Positions 32,945 through 44,299 of a stretch of 64,000 bases of DNA are shown one piece after another. The notes under the pieces are model-generated. The model had not been told where the DNA came from. It did not search any database and saw nothing but the letters and a program-made list of their open reading frames with translations. The translations under genes were made by a program, and so were the position numbers. Where the stretch lies: positions 7,919,702 to 7,983,701 of the forward strand of contig ML679961.1 of the NCBI GenBank assembly GCA_007922225.1, given 5' to 3'. The first letter of the stretch is position 1. Each line of letters opens with the position of its first letter. This DNA is from Emydura subglobosa (Eukaryota; Chordata; Testudines; Chelidae).

Positions 32945-33630
32945 TTTGACCAGCACAGTAAGTCAGGCTGTTTCTGCAGAAAAGGACCTGGGAGTTACAA
33001 TGGATAAGAAGCTGGATATGAGTCAGCAGTGTTCTCTGGTTGCCAAGAAGGCTAATAGCATATTGGGCTGCATTAATAGGATCATTGCCAGCAGATTGAG
33101 GGAAATGATTATTCACATTTGGAGTATTGTGTCCAGTTTTGGGCCCCACACTACAAAAAGGATGTGGACAAATTGGAGAGAGTCCAGCGGAGGGCAACAA
33201 AAATGATTAGGGGCCTGGAGCACAAGATTTATGAGAAGAGACTGAGGGAACTAGGTTTGTTTAGTCTGCGGAAGAGAAAAATGAGGAGGGATTTGATAGC
33301 AGCCCTTAACTACCTGAAAGGGGGTTCCAGGGAGGATGGAGCTAGGCTGTTCTCAGTGGTGGCAGATGACAGAACAAGGGGCAGTGGTCTCAAGTTGCAG
33401 TGAGGGAGGTCTAGGTTGGATATTAGGAAAAAGTTTTTCACTAGGAGGGTGGTGAAGCACTGGAATGGGTTACCTAGGGAGGTGGTGGAATCTCCATCCT
33501 TGGAGGTTTTTAAGGCCTGGCTTGACAAAGCCCTGGCTGGGATGATTTAGCTGAGGTTGGTCCTGCTTTGAGCAGGGGGTTGGACTAGATGACCTCCTGA
33601 GGTCCCTTCCAACTCTATGATTCTATTTTG
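32945..33630 (+). mobile_element. CR1 LINE 3' fragment
   Basis: ORF2 end: 'GVTMDKKLDMSQQCSLVAKK', '[19 protein letters not shown]', then '[20 protein letters not shown]', '[20 protein letters not shown]', then '[20 protein letters not shown]' and the 3' UTR ending at the 'tatgattctat' repeat. A deletion or frameshift near 33119 removes 'PLYSALVRPHL'. Good conservation; recently active lineage. Confidence 0.94.
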
Positions 33631-34169
33631 TTGGATGTTGTCTTTGTTCTGTTCTCAGATTTTTAAACAGACAATTTATTGAGGGCATAAATGGATCCAT
33701 GTTCGTTCCTGGTTCCCCGCAGAGAGGGCTCCAGGGCTCCCCCTTCTCGAGAATTTACATTAGCTTGGCAGGATACTCAACTTTCCCCTGCTCATTTTCT
33801 TCCTTAGAATTAATGAAAAGCCCTGACCGCATGCACTTGCGTAAGCCTGGATACGGACGGTGGCAATAACTTCCCCGCCCCCCAAGGCACGTCTTCTTCC
33901 TGTATGCATTTCCTGTAAGCAAGCACAAGATTAAACTCATCCGTCTTCACAAAAACATGCCCTAGACATGGATGATCTCCTATTTTTTTAAAAGCATCTT
34001 CAGTGGATTGTGTAGGTAAGCAATAAAACTGCACATGGCCTGCTGATTTTTGACTTTTTATTATGTTAGCATTAGTTATCTGTATTACAACAGAGCATAG
34101 AGATTCCACCCCCAATCCACCCACCACTCTGAAGAGTTTATAACCGAAATAGAGAAGAGCTGGGTGAAA
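33631..34169. other. Unannotated stretch
   Basis: A 105-aa minus-strand open frame (33810-34127) matches no family I know. Otherwise unrecognised. Confidence 0.4.
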
Positions 34170-34310
34170 AGGAGCAGCTCTTTGTGGCAGGAACTACCTC
34201 TTTGTTCTGTGTTTGTCCAGCATCGTCACAATGGGGTCCCGGACCACGACTGGGGCCCCTAAGTGCAGCTGCAATACAAATAATAAATCCTAATAATAAA
34301 GTACAAGCAG
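34170..34310 (+). mobile_element. L2-like tail
   Basis: 'ctttgttctgtgtttgtcca', 'cacaatggggtcccggacc', ending 'aataataaatcctaataata'. Confidence 0.65.
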
Positions 34311-34329
34311 AGTGATGGTGTGACAACAT

Positions 34330-34410
34330 CAAAGCCCAGATGCCCAAAGGTATCCAGGCACCTAACTCTCCTTGGGCTCTTGGGATTTAGGCACCTAAGT
34401 ATCTTTGTTC
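34330..34410. repeat. Palindromic 'TTAGGCACCTAA'-type repeat
   Basis: 'ccaggcacctaactctcc' and 'gggatttaggcacctaagta' form imperfect inverted halves. Related wording is at 25596-25790. Confidence 0.5.
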
Positions 34411-35344
34411 AGCTACGCCCAAGTGTATATCTGCATAACTAGGTGCACTGTTGTTTTAATAAAAATATTTTTTTTTAAGTTAAATGCCAGGGACACTTCA
34501 AACATTTCTTTTAATGTAAACACTTTCTTTGAAAAAAAAACCCCCAAAAAACCAACCCAGCTTTTCTCTCTACAAATGTGTATTTTTTGAGTGTTTGGAG
34601 GTCATCATCAGAGCTCAGTGAATTTTTTTATAGCAAATAATCTAGTCAAGGAATTGAGTCCCCTTTTCTGTTTGTGAATTATTCACAAAGAGAATTGGTT
34701 TATACAAATGGCTTTCTATTATTCCAAGTGCTTGAACATATTTCAGCCGACAAGTGGTTTGCAAACTATTTTTTCTTTTTCTATTTGTGAATTAGTCACA
34801 GACAGAATTAGTTTACAATTAGGTGTGGAAGGATTAGCTTTTTATCAATAAATATTGTTAAAGATCCATTTCATTGTACACACACAAACTGACAAAAATA
34901 TTTCCATAGATAATAATTTAAATTTACAGCTAGGCAAAGCAAGAAAAATGCTGCTTAAACACTTATTAGAATTTGATTTAAGGATATTTACTTTGTATAT
35001 TTTGACATGTGGTGTTGACAATTTGTGTTTCATAGCTATACCGTTTTAACGGTTTTTAATCTCAGCATCTACTGTCAATAAATAATTATTGTCTGACCCC
35101 CCCGCCCCATAATTTCCCACAACTGTTAAAATTTAAATCCCTAAAAATTAAGAAAAAATTAAATTAAATTCTGCCACATCTCTTTAGACAAATGGCTTTC
35201 TGTTATTTCAAAGTGCTTGAACATATTTCAGCCTACAGTTAGTTTGCAAAGTTATTTGATTCAACAATACCTTCGACTATTCATTATTTGTTGTGTTTGA
35301 TTGGTCCCCTTAGCCTCATGGTAGGGTTTCAGCTCCTTCATTGC
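34411..35344. other. AT-rich stretch with local duplications
   Basis: 34704-34770 and 35188-35253 are near-identical direct repeats ('acaaatggctttct', 'agtgcttgaacatatttcag'). 34671-34702 and 34783-34817 are a second pair ('tttgtgaatta-tcaca'). No coding. Confidence 0.7.
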
Positions 35345-35995
35345 ATAGATTTAGGACAAATTATGAAGGAAAAAACAATTAAAGACATGAGGGTACCTGG
35401 AAAATTGGATAAAATGCATCATGGGTCTACCAACGGTAGATGATTCCTGACTAACCTGGTATCTTTCTTTGACAAGATAATTGATTTTTTTAGACAAGGG
35501 AAATGTGGTAGATCTAATCTGGACTTCAGTCAAGCACTTGAGATGGTACCACCAGGAAAACTGTTAGTTAAACTGGGGAAGATGCAGATTAGTGCAAGAA
35601 TTGTAAGGTGGGTCTGGAACTGGCTAATGGGGAGATGAGAACTGATTGTGCTGAAAGGAGAACTACTGATTTGGGGGGGAGGTTACCAGTGGAGTTCCTC
35701 AAAGATCAGATTGGGACTGATCTTATTTAACATTTTCATTAATGATCTTGGCACAAAAAGGAGGAGCGAAATTTGCTGATACCACAAAGTTGGGAGGCGT
35801 TGTCAACACTGAAGAGATCAGAATATTATGTGGGAAGCACTGGAAGGAAGATCTTGAGACCTGGAATAATAGAAATGGGATGAACTTTACTAGTACAAAA
35901 TTCATGCATTTACCAGGCTAATAACGAGAATATAAGCCGGGGGCTCAGCAGTTAGAACCAAGAAAGGAGGAGAGAGACATGGGTGCATTATTTCT
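35345..35995 (+). mobile_element. CR1 LINE reverse-transcriptase fragment
   Basis: From the RT domain of CR1 ORF2, not its 3' end. Broken frames keep 'LVSFFDKII', 'FRQGKCGRSNLDFSQAL', 'GVPQRS', 'LFNIFINDLG' and the catalytic-region remnant 'KFADTTKLGG' (FADD changed to FADT). It has neither the ORF2 C-terminus nor the 3' UTR, so it is an internal fragment. Inactive. Confidence 0.85.
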
Positions 35996-36009
35996 CTGGC
36001 CTTGACAAA

Positions 36010-36535
36010 TACAGTCTTGCCTTGCTTATATCCATTCTTCACTCTCAAGGCCTTTCGTGACCTGTCCCCACTCTCCCTATCATATCTCATTCAGTATCAA
36101 AGGGTCGACTCTCACCTCCACTCAGTCCATCATCCCAGCCTCCGTCACCCACTGTTAAATTTGTTCTTTCTCCCATGACATTCCTCACTTTTGGCAGGAA
36201 CGCCTCAGAAACACCCACAAAACTGACTCATTGTTCTCCTTGAAATCCCTCCTGAAAACTGTCCTTGGCGGCGATGCCTATAAAAAAGTTGATAATAGCT
36301 AAGCTGCTGGTGGGGTGCGCAGTGAGACTTACTGACCAATATTGTCTCATTTCCTTGTGCTCCCCCATCTCTCTGTAGCCATCTGTTGTTGTTGCTTCTC
36401 TTAGACTTAGATTGGAAACTTTTTGGGGCAGGAACCATATTTTTTTCTGTGTTTGTACAGCACCTAGCGCAAAGGTCCATGAGTGGGGCTCCTCAGCACT
36501 ATACACATGCAAATAATAAATAATAATGTAACCCT
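36010..36535 (+). mobile_element. L2-like element, long copy
   Basis: Longest copy of the tail family. Upstream block 'ctccttgaaatccctcctga' and 'ggcggcgatgcctataaaaa', then 'ccatctgttgttgttgcttc', 'ttttggggcaggaaccatat', 'gtacagcacctagcgcaa' and a terminal '(AAATAATA)' run. Confidence 0.7.
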
Positions 36536-37754
36536 TCTGCCAGAGAGAGCTGGCAGCAGCAAAGGGCCGGGTTCTATATCTAATGTCAACGATACAACAC
36601 CAAACCGGCTCGAGCCCCCAACCAGTCACCTGAGAAATCACACACTATCCCCTGGGTGCTCCACAAAGGTAATACTTCCCTCCCCCACCTCCCCCGCAAG
36701 CACAGAGTCTGAGTGCAGAAAGTAAACCTTTGAATAAAAGGAAGGAAGGAAGACAGCACTGGTTTGGGAAAACATTGCAAACAGAATTCATGAACTCAAC
36801 GAGCCGAACCCAGCCCAGCCCAGAGTACGTGGGGTGTGTCCTTCACCTCTCCCTTCTTGCTTTCCCCTGTCCCACTGACCGTGGTAGTTGCACTGTCCAC
36901 CTCTCGGTTGTGAGGCTCAGCCAGTCCCATCTGCTGGCTCCTGCCGCCTGCCAGATGCAGGCTTGACTGGTCCCCTCTGCTGCACCTACCATCTGCAGGC
37001 CCCCACCGCTGCTGGATCCCATCACCTGCGGGACCCTCCACTGTGGTCAGTCTCAGGGTTTCCCAGTTTCCCCAGTGACATCACTTCTAGTGAGTTTCAG
37101 CATTTAGCAGCTTCAGCTCTGTGATTTCAGCTCTCAGCCCATGGGAAACACACTCCCCCAACACAGGAGCTCTGTTCCTGCTCCAACTCCCAGACAGACA
37201 GATCCAGCTGCCAGGAGAGCAGCAAGTCCCTGCTCTTTAAGGAAACAAAAATACTCCCTGAGGAATCATTAGTTTTATCTTTTAACAGTGGAAGAAGAGA
37301 ATCAATCTCTGCCGGAGAATGGCCCTTTGTCAGTGCCAATGCAACCTTCCCCAAAGTAATCCCCCCACCCCCCTGCTCTCACAGTGCTCTACCATCCGTA
37401 CACCACCTTTGTTGAGTACTGTTTAGATGAGAGCGAGTCTTTCATCAGAACAGACTAAACACAGCTCTGCTGCCATGTGTTCATACAGCCGGAGGACAAC
37501 ATTTCATTACCCCTGCAGTTAACACAGAAGGGATTTGTAACCCAATACCAGTCAGATGGACCATTTCCCATCATGCTCAGCACCAAGGTGTGCTTATGCA
37601 GATACAGCGCAATCATGCTGAGCACCTAATTGTACTCACGCAAATACAGAGCCCATGCAAATAAAGTGCCCCCTTCCCCCCCCCCGGTCAGCTGGCTAAG
37701 TAGGGGAGGGCTACTCAGACACTCAGACCTTGCTTACATCAATAATAAATATCA
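36536..37754. other. Unannotated stretch
   Basis: No gene recognised. CCCC-rich patch at 37673-37686. Confidence 0.5.
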
Positions 37755-37960
37755 GTGTGACGCACCATGAAAAAGGCAAATATGATCCTAGGTTGTATCA
37801 GGTGAGGGCTTTCCAAGAGAAATAGGAAAATATTTGTGCCATTGTACAAGGCATTAGTAAGACCTCGTCTGGGACCCTGTGTGTGGTTCTGGTCACCCAC
37901 GTTGAAGAAAGATTAATTCAAACTGGACCAGGTGCAGAGACGCAATGGCGGGCCTGGGAG
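37755..37960 (+). mobile_element. CR1-type LINE fragment
   Basis: 'gaaaaaggcaaatatgatcc', 'taggttgtatcaggtgagg', 'catttgtgccattgtac-aagg'-type wording and 'gtgtgtggttctggtcaccc' are from a different CR1 subfamily's ORF2 end. Short and decayed. Confidence 0.75.
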
Positions 37961-37972
37961 GGACGAAGGGTG

Positions 37973-38115
37973 TGTCTACACTACATCCTAGAGCAAGCCC
38001 TCCCATCCTGGGTCCACTGCCTTGTGCTAGCAGGGATCCCACTAGCATGCTAAAAACAACTGTGTAGATCTGGGGCTTTGACAGTGTATCTGGGACTCAA
38101 GCTGGGCTCACAAGC
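37973..38115. mobile_element. MITE fragment ('TGTCTACACT' end)
   Basis: Left end 'gggtgtgtctacactacatc'; right side 'aactgtgtagatctgg'. Same end class as the 52.4-kb MITE. Limits uncertain. Confidence 0.45.
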
Positions 38116-38750
38116 AAAGGGGAGGGGAGCACTTATAATATTCAAAAATCAACTGGGCCCTGGCAAGTAGAGAGGTTATCTATATTCAGAAGCCAGGAAC
38201 ATTTGTTGGCAAGACCCTTCCCACACAGCAGTTCAGGAAGGCTCTGCCGAACAGCAGCTGGGACATGTTAGAAGCAAATATTAATAATAGCATCTTAATC
38301 ATTTCCTATGAAAAGCTCAGCTCGGGTTGGCTCGCCAAAAAGTCTAGGGCCCAATACTGATCTCACACTGGGGACCTCAGGGGAGTCACTCCTGATTTCA
38401 CCATGTGGATGAGAGCAGAATAAAGCCCCAACTGGAAAGCATCGTGCCAATTCTCATATTATGTTTTTTTTAAAAAAAGATCCTATCAGAACTGTCATCG
38501 GTTAACTACCCCAACAACGTCATAGGCATAAAAGTAATCAAATCCCTAAACTATTTACTATCTTTTAAATCTTTCTTGGGTCAGCAAAGTTGCTGCCCCA
38601 GGGGTCATGGTCTCTTTCCACTCAAATCTGAAAAAAAACCCTATGAGCTGGACTGTGCCATCAATGTCGCTTCTGTGATGGGGTCATGTGAATGAGAAAT
38701 AGGTCTGGTAAATTAGAGTTTCTTCACCACCAAGTGGATTTACATAAAAA
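38116..38750. other. Unannotated stretch
   Basis: Nothing recognised except a palindrome-type short repeat near 38380-38430. Confidence 0.45.
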
Positions 38751-39485
38751 CATAAGAACGGCCATACTGGGTCAGACCAACAGTCCATCTAGCTCAGGAT
38801 CCTGTCTTCCGACAGTGGCCAATGCCAGGTGCTTCGGAGGGAATGAACAGAACAGAGCAGTCATCGAGTGATCCATCCCCTGTTGTCCACTCCCAGCTTC
38901 TGGCACTTGGAGGCAAGAGACATTCAGAGCATGGGGTTGCATCCCTGATCATCCTGGCTAATACCCATTGATGGACCTATCCTCCAGGACCTTATCTAGT
39001 TCTTTTTTGAACACTGTTATAGTTTTGCCCTTCACAACATCCCCTGGCAAAGAGTTCCACAGATTGACTGTGCGTTGTGTGAAGAAGTACTTCCTTATGT
39101 TTGTTTTAACTCTGCTGCCTATTAATTTCATTGGGTAACCCCTAGTTCTTGTGTTATGTGAAGTAGTATATAACATTTCCTCATTCACTTTCTCCACACC
39201 AGTCATGATTGTATAGATTTCTATCATATCCCCCCCTTAGCTGTCTCTTTTCCAAGCTGAAAAGTTCCCAGCCTTTTTAATCTCTCCTCCTGGCTGTTCC
39301 ATACCCTTAATCATTTTTGTTGCCCTTCTCTGTGCCTTTTCCAATTCCAATATGGTTTTTGAGATAGGGCAACCAGATCTGCACACAGTATTCAAGAAGT
39401 GAGCGTACCATGGATTTATATAGAGGGATTATTATATTTTCTGTCTTACTACCTACCCCTTTCCTAATGGTTCCTAACATTTCTA
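38751..39485 (-). mobile_element. CR1 LINE 3' fragment, second subfamily
   Basis: The minus-strand 3' end is at 38751 ('ggccatactgggtcagacca' on plus). ORF2 end in frame: '[20 protein letters not shown]', '[11 protein letters not shown]', '[11 protein letters not shown]'. The 3' end differs from the 'GGTTGGAAGGGACC' subfamily, so two CR1 lineages are present. 735 bp. Confidence 0.9.
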
Positions 39486-39688
39486 GGATTCGTGGTGTGC
39501 CAAAAAATTGTAGCTATCTAACAGTACTGGAAAAAAAGTATCTCGCTTGTTTCGACACCTTTGCGGGCGAGGAGAGGTCATACCAAGATGGTGACACAAC
39601 TTCAAGATGAGGGATTCTAAAATTACGAGAAAGTTAATTAGAATCAGCCTGAAGAGGAAAAGTAGGACTCTGAGATAGGTCCACATCA

Positions 39689-40430
39689 AATCTCAGCTCC
39701 CAACACCTTTGGCTTTGTGGGTGCTGAAAATCCAAACAGAGTTGGATCTAAGTTGCTCTTTGTAATGGCCCAAACCAATCCCCCAGCCCTGCCCACCCCT
39801 AAATCACCAAGCCTTTCAAAGCCCCCATCCTAGTATGGCCTTTTGATCCTGTCTCTGGTCAGAACTAGGGCTGCCAGAAAACAAGAATTCCGTTTGGAGA
39901 AAACTTTCAAGATTTCAACGTTTGTTTTTGTTCCACATCAGACCGAACAAAAGACCTTTAGAAAATTTTCACAAAAAAATAAGAGAGAAAGATTTCACCC
40001 CGGCCAACAGCCCAGTAGTTAGGGTATTCATTGGAATTGTTAAAGACTCATGTTGAAGTATTTGCACTACCTGATTCAGAGCAGGAAATTGAACCTGGGT
40101 CACCCACGTTCCATGTAAATGCAACAACAATGACGTTATTGGCTATTTTAGGATTACTCTCTCTCACCAGAAATTCCATCCCGAACCTGAGAAACCTTCC
40201 CAGCAAACATTTTGTCGAAACGGATGTGTTTCCGGGAGAAGTTTCAGTTTTACCGAACTGGCATTTTCCAATGAAAAAACATTTAATTAAAAAAATTCCT
40301 GTTTAGTTCTATTAGGAATTAAATTCCATTGAAATCAGGAGGGCTTTTGCTAAGTAAATGCATAATGGAGCCAAAGAAAGCATGTCCAGATCCAGAACAA
40401 AAACGAAAAGGAAATAGCAGAGGAAAGATA
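39689..40430 (+). repeat. Direct duplication, copy A
   Basis: Starts 'tctcagctcccaacacctt' and ends near 'gaaaaggaaatagcag'. Aligns end to end with 42237-42980 at an offset of about 2548 nt. Internal content: unique-looking DNA, family A AT-rich repeat and a tRNA-like foldback. Confidence 0.9.
40005..40115. repeat. tRNA-like foldback repeat (inside duplication A)
   Basis: 'cagcccagtagttagggtat' on the left and 'gaaattgaacctgggtcac' on the right are the two halves of the foldback seen at 25328. Decayed. Confidence 0.55.
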
Positions 40431-40695
40431 ACGGTGTGGTTAAATGGCTCTATTCATATTTTTACAAACATCCAGGCCATGTGATGCAGTACTAATGGCA
40501 TAAAAATGAGCTTGGGAGGATAAGATGGGGGATGAAGATTAACAAGACAGAGAGGGAACGTGAAGAGCTCAGAATTGATCTAAAGATGCAAAGATACAAA
40601 GACAAATACTATGCCATTCTTTCAACATGTCAGAAGTAGGAAGCCTATAGGAGAATTGGTGTGGTCAGGAGGCATAAAAGAGGAAAAAAGAATAA

Positions 40696-40989
40696 GGGTA
40701 TATCTACATTCACGATGGCACTGTCGGTGCCGCTGGATCGATTCTGCGGGATCGATTGAGTGGCACTGGAGACCCGCTCAATCGATCCGGAAGTTGACAG
40801 TGTTAATCCACTCCCACAATAAGATTAACACTGCATCGACGGGAGGGCATTTCTCATCAGCGCAGCATAGTGGGGACACCGCGCTATGTAGAAATTAGGA
40901 AGCTGATGGGAGATACACAAGCTACTCTGCGTGGTTTGCGTATCTCCCATCGACTGCTGCCAAATTTCGCCGGCAGCGTAGACCAGGCC
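40696..40989. mobile_element. PIF/Harbinger MITE with TAA duplication
   Basis: The left end 'gggtatatctacattc' and the reverse-complemented right end 'ggcctggtctacgctg' are inverted repeats. Flanks are TAA on both sides (40693-40695 and 40990-40992), the 3-bp target site of PIF/Harbinger. 294 bp, non-coding. Its 'GGCC|TAA' terminus matches the end of the transposase relic at 26937, so such an element could have mobilised it. Confidence 0.8.
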
Positions 40990-41029
40990 TAAGTAAACTG
41001 CAGCTTGAATGACAATTGTTGACAAAGTG

Positions 41030-41670
41030 TTAAAGAGAGAGAGAGAGATTGAGTGTTTCTCCTTTCATTTGATAAACCAGTATCCAAGCAGGGGGTATAC
41101 TGGTTCCTTGATTCTGATACCGGCCATTCCCTCCCCACCATTAATGTCATAAATGTATCACTGCTCAGTCAGTCTGTTGCCTGGAGGAAAGTGGGAGTAA
41201 GATTTCTCCTTTGCATAGTGCATATGTAATTGGTATTTTATCTCCTAGTGGGCCAGATCTGCTGCTGTGTAAGTTTGCATTGCTCTGTCGCAGTCTATGG
41301 AGCTATGGTGGTGTAAACCGCCATCACTTCATTGACTTCAATGGAGACACACCAGTTTACACTTGCTGGGGAATCTGGCCCAGGGCTCTCGTACATTAAA
41401 AAAAGACAACCTACTGACCATAATTGATTTTCAGAGCAGCTACCCAAATCCAATCAGAGACAGAGTGACAGGCGTGTCACTCTTTGTCTCTGATTTGTAG
41501 GTCATCGTAGACCAGAGGTTAAATGAACTCGTCCCTCGTTATGCCAGCTGCATGTGGGAAGTGACACCTTTCTAACATTCCCAGGACCTTGCCTACAGAA
41601 GAACTGATTACATCATATATGCCGAAAAACCACACAGAGGTTGGTTCAGTTGCCAAGACATTCCAGGAGT
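41030..41670. other. Unannotated stretch
   Basis: Short (GA)n at 41034-41049 and a palindrome-type repeat at 41270-41385 ('ttcattgacttcaatggag'). Confidence 0.5.
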
Positions 41671-42030
41671 TCAGAAGAAGGGGCCTTGTTGTGGAAAAGG
41701 AATATGAACAGTGGAATGAGCCCTTATGGGTGATTTTTTTTCTTTTTGAAGGCGTCCATAAAGCATCATTCGTTCCTCATTAGCACTTAATACCCCATCC
41801 AAGGACATCCAAGAAAAAGCCAAGAAGTGAAGACATCTGGCCATACTCCTTTGCTCTTGCAGGAAATGGTTTTCATTTAATTCTGGGTGGAATTCTTGAA
41901 ATCTTGCCATCAGAAGTTGGTAGGACAATGTTGCTGCCTGCCCTACGTCATCCGGCTCCAAATCCAGCATATGGCGACTCATTACTCTGTCCTCACCGAC
42001 TGCCTGGGAATCAGTACAGGAGGAATCCAA
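41671..42030 (-). CDS. Unidentified 119-aa open frame
   Basis: Single uninterrupted minus-strand frame in DNA of ordinary composition. The product has balanced composition, with acidic and hydrophobic blocks ('LEPDDVGQAATLSYQLLMAR', 'EFHPELNENHFLQEQ', 'CLHFLAFSWMSLDGVLSANE') that read more like real protein than frames in the GC-rich repeats. I do not recognise a domain. It sits between the two copies of the 0.74-kb duplication. It could be a fragment of an unrecognised transposon or a retrocopy, or chance. Confidence 0.2.
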   Translation of the reverse strand: MDSSCTDSQAVGEDRVMSRHMLDLEPDDVGQAATLSYQLLMARFQEFHPELNENHFLQEQRSMARCLHFLAFSWMSLDGVLSANEERMMLYGRLQKEKKSPIRAHSTVHIPFPQQGPFF

Positions 42031-42236
42031 GTGAAAGGCTTGAGACTCTCTTGAAAATTGACATTAATAGCTTCCTTTAAAATAAATAATTCTGCACTTA
42101 AAATGACAAGCAAAGAAAAATAAAGAATGACCTACTAATTTGAGTGGAAGAAAGCACTGCTAAATATAGAATTCACCCGAGCACGGCTGACTCAAGGGAG
42201 CAGATCCTTGGATAGTGGTACAGCTGCACTGAAAAC

Positions 42237-42980
42237 AATCTCAGCTCCCAACACCTTTGGCTTTATGGGTGCTGAAAATCCAAACAGAGTTGGATCGAAG
42301 TTGCTCTTTGTAATGGCCCAAACCAATCCCCCAGCCCTGCCCGCCCCTAAATCACCAAGCCTTTCAAAGCCCCCATCCTAGTGTGGCCTTTTGATCCTGT
42401 CTCTGGTCAGAACTACGGCTGGCCAGGAAAACAAGAATTCCGTTTGGTGAAAAATGTCAAGGTTTCGACATTTGTTTTTGTTCCACATCAGAACGAATGC
42501 AAAACCTTTAGAAAATTTCCACAAAGAAATAAGAGAGAAAGATTTCCCCTCAGCCAACAGCCCAGTGGTTAGGGTATACATCAGGGGGGATGTAGAAGAC
42601 CCACGTTCAAGTGTTTGCACTACCTGATTTGGAGCAGGAAATTGAACCTGGGTCACCCACATCCCACGTGAGTGCAACAACCATGATGTTACTGGCTATT
42701 TTAGGATTACTCTCTCTCACCAGAAATTCCATCCCGAGCCTGAGAAACCTTCCCAGCATAAGTCTGGTCAAAATGGATGTTTCCGGGAAAAGTTTGTTTC
42801 ACTGAATTGGCATTTTCCAATGAAAAAACATTTAATTGAAAAGTTCCTGACCTATTCTATTAAGAATTAAATTCCACAGAAATTAGGTGGGATGTTGCTT
42901 AATAAATGCATACTGGAAGCAAAGAAGCCATGTCCAGACCCAGAACGAAAACAAAAAGGAAACAGCAGAAAAAACATAAT
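42237..42980 (+). repeat. Direct duplication, copy B
   Basis: Second copy of 39689-40430, same orientation, roughly 90% alike by eye. Differences are scattered substitutions and small indels ('gggtattcattgg' against 'gggtatacatcagg'). Confidence 0.9.
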
Positions 42981-44299
42981 ATAACTCCACTGAATTTGAT
43001 GGGTTCAGGAAATAAGTGACACCCCCGTTTTAAAGATGAAGCCAGGGGGTGCTGTAGCTGTAATTTATAGTATCTAGGTCCAATGCACCCCAAACCAATC
43101 ACTGAGCAGTTCTGAAGTCAACAGGGATTTTTAAGTGCACAAGGAATGTCAGATCAAGGCCTAGTCTAGCAACTGAGGAGATTCAAGATGGCTGCCACCA
43201 TCCCAGGATTTTAGAGCAGGCTGTTTAGGCAGACCTTCTCTGTCTATGGAAAGCCCCACAGTGCAGCAGCATGTGAGAGGGAAGAAATCAGGCTCTATGG
43301 GGTCGAACCTCTCTCAGAAAGACGTCTGGACAACTATGATCGTAAATTGAAGTCTGCAAAGGAAACCAACACCCTACATGTCGCCTCCCGCCAAGTTCCT
43401 ATGGCAACAATGGCTCTTTCCAGATGCTTTAGCAAAACTTCATTAATCAGGGCCAATTGAGAAAAATCTGATATCAATCAGTCACTCATTATTGCTGCAG
43501 CTGCTCCAATGAAGAGCAGTAACTGCCAGGACTATGGCTTCATAGAGGAAATAAACAAAAAAAACTTGCTGGAGTCAATGTTAGTCTGCTTATTTATTAT
43601 TAATATTATTATTTCTCCTATTCAGTGAGAGCAGGACCATCTGTTTCTTCCTTGTTTCCAGCTGCTAAGTCACATTTAAGGAAGTTAAACGGCACCTCCG
43701 ATATTTTCCAAATGTTATTTTCCCAGGCGAACAACGGCTGTAGTTGTCAGCGTCACAGACGGGAGAGAAGGTGGGGTCTGTGTGACCACGAAGGGGAGGG
43801 TCGATCAGACACTAGGATGTTGTCCGTGTCTTGGAAAGGTGGGTGAATCCCAGTCTTACACACACGTGGCCGGATTTCAAAGTAGCTCAATGCCCAGCAA
43901 CTCCTGTTGTTCCCGAAGGGGAATGCTGGATACTGAGCCCTTGTGAAAGTCTTCTGCTCTGGTTGCATGTGTTCAGGCCTCTGGCAATTCTGGCCTACGG
44001 GCCTGACCTGATTCTCATTGATTTCGGGGGCATAGGATCAAGCTCTACATCAGAAAGCTGCTTCCAGGACTTGCTATGTGCAACCTTCAGATATAGATAG
44101 GGCCAAATTAGCGTCTGCTTTAGAAAGCTACCATGCAGCTTCCTCTCCCCAGGCCCTCGGGGAGTCATTTGCTCTGCTCTGGATGGACAGTACGGAACTG
44201 ATGACCGGGTGCTTCTGTTCTTCGCAGTCATTGTGATGAGTCACTCTTCATTCTCATGGACTTTGATTAGAAGAAAAGCTGACGTTTCTCAAGCTGTTT
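42981..44299. other. Unannotated stretch
   Basis: No gene or definite repeat. A (TAT/TTA)-rich patch lies at about 43590-43615. Confidence 0.5.

Noticed and set aside
33810..34127. 105-aa minus-strand frame
   Set aside because: No recognisable motif and no supporting splice or start context; below the level worth calling a gene.
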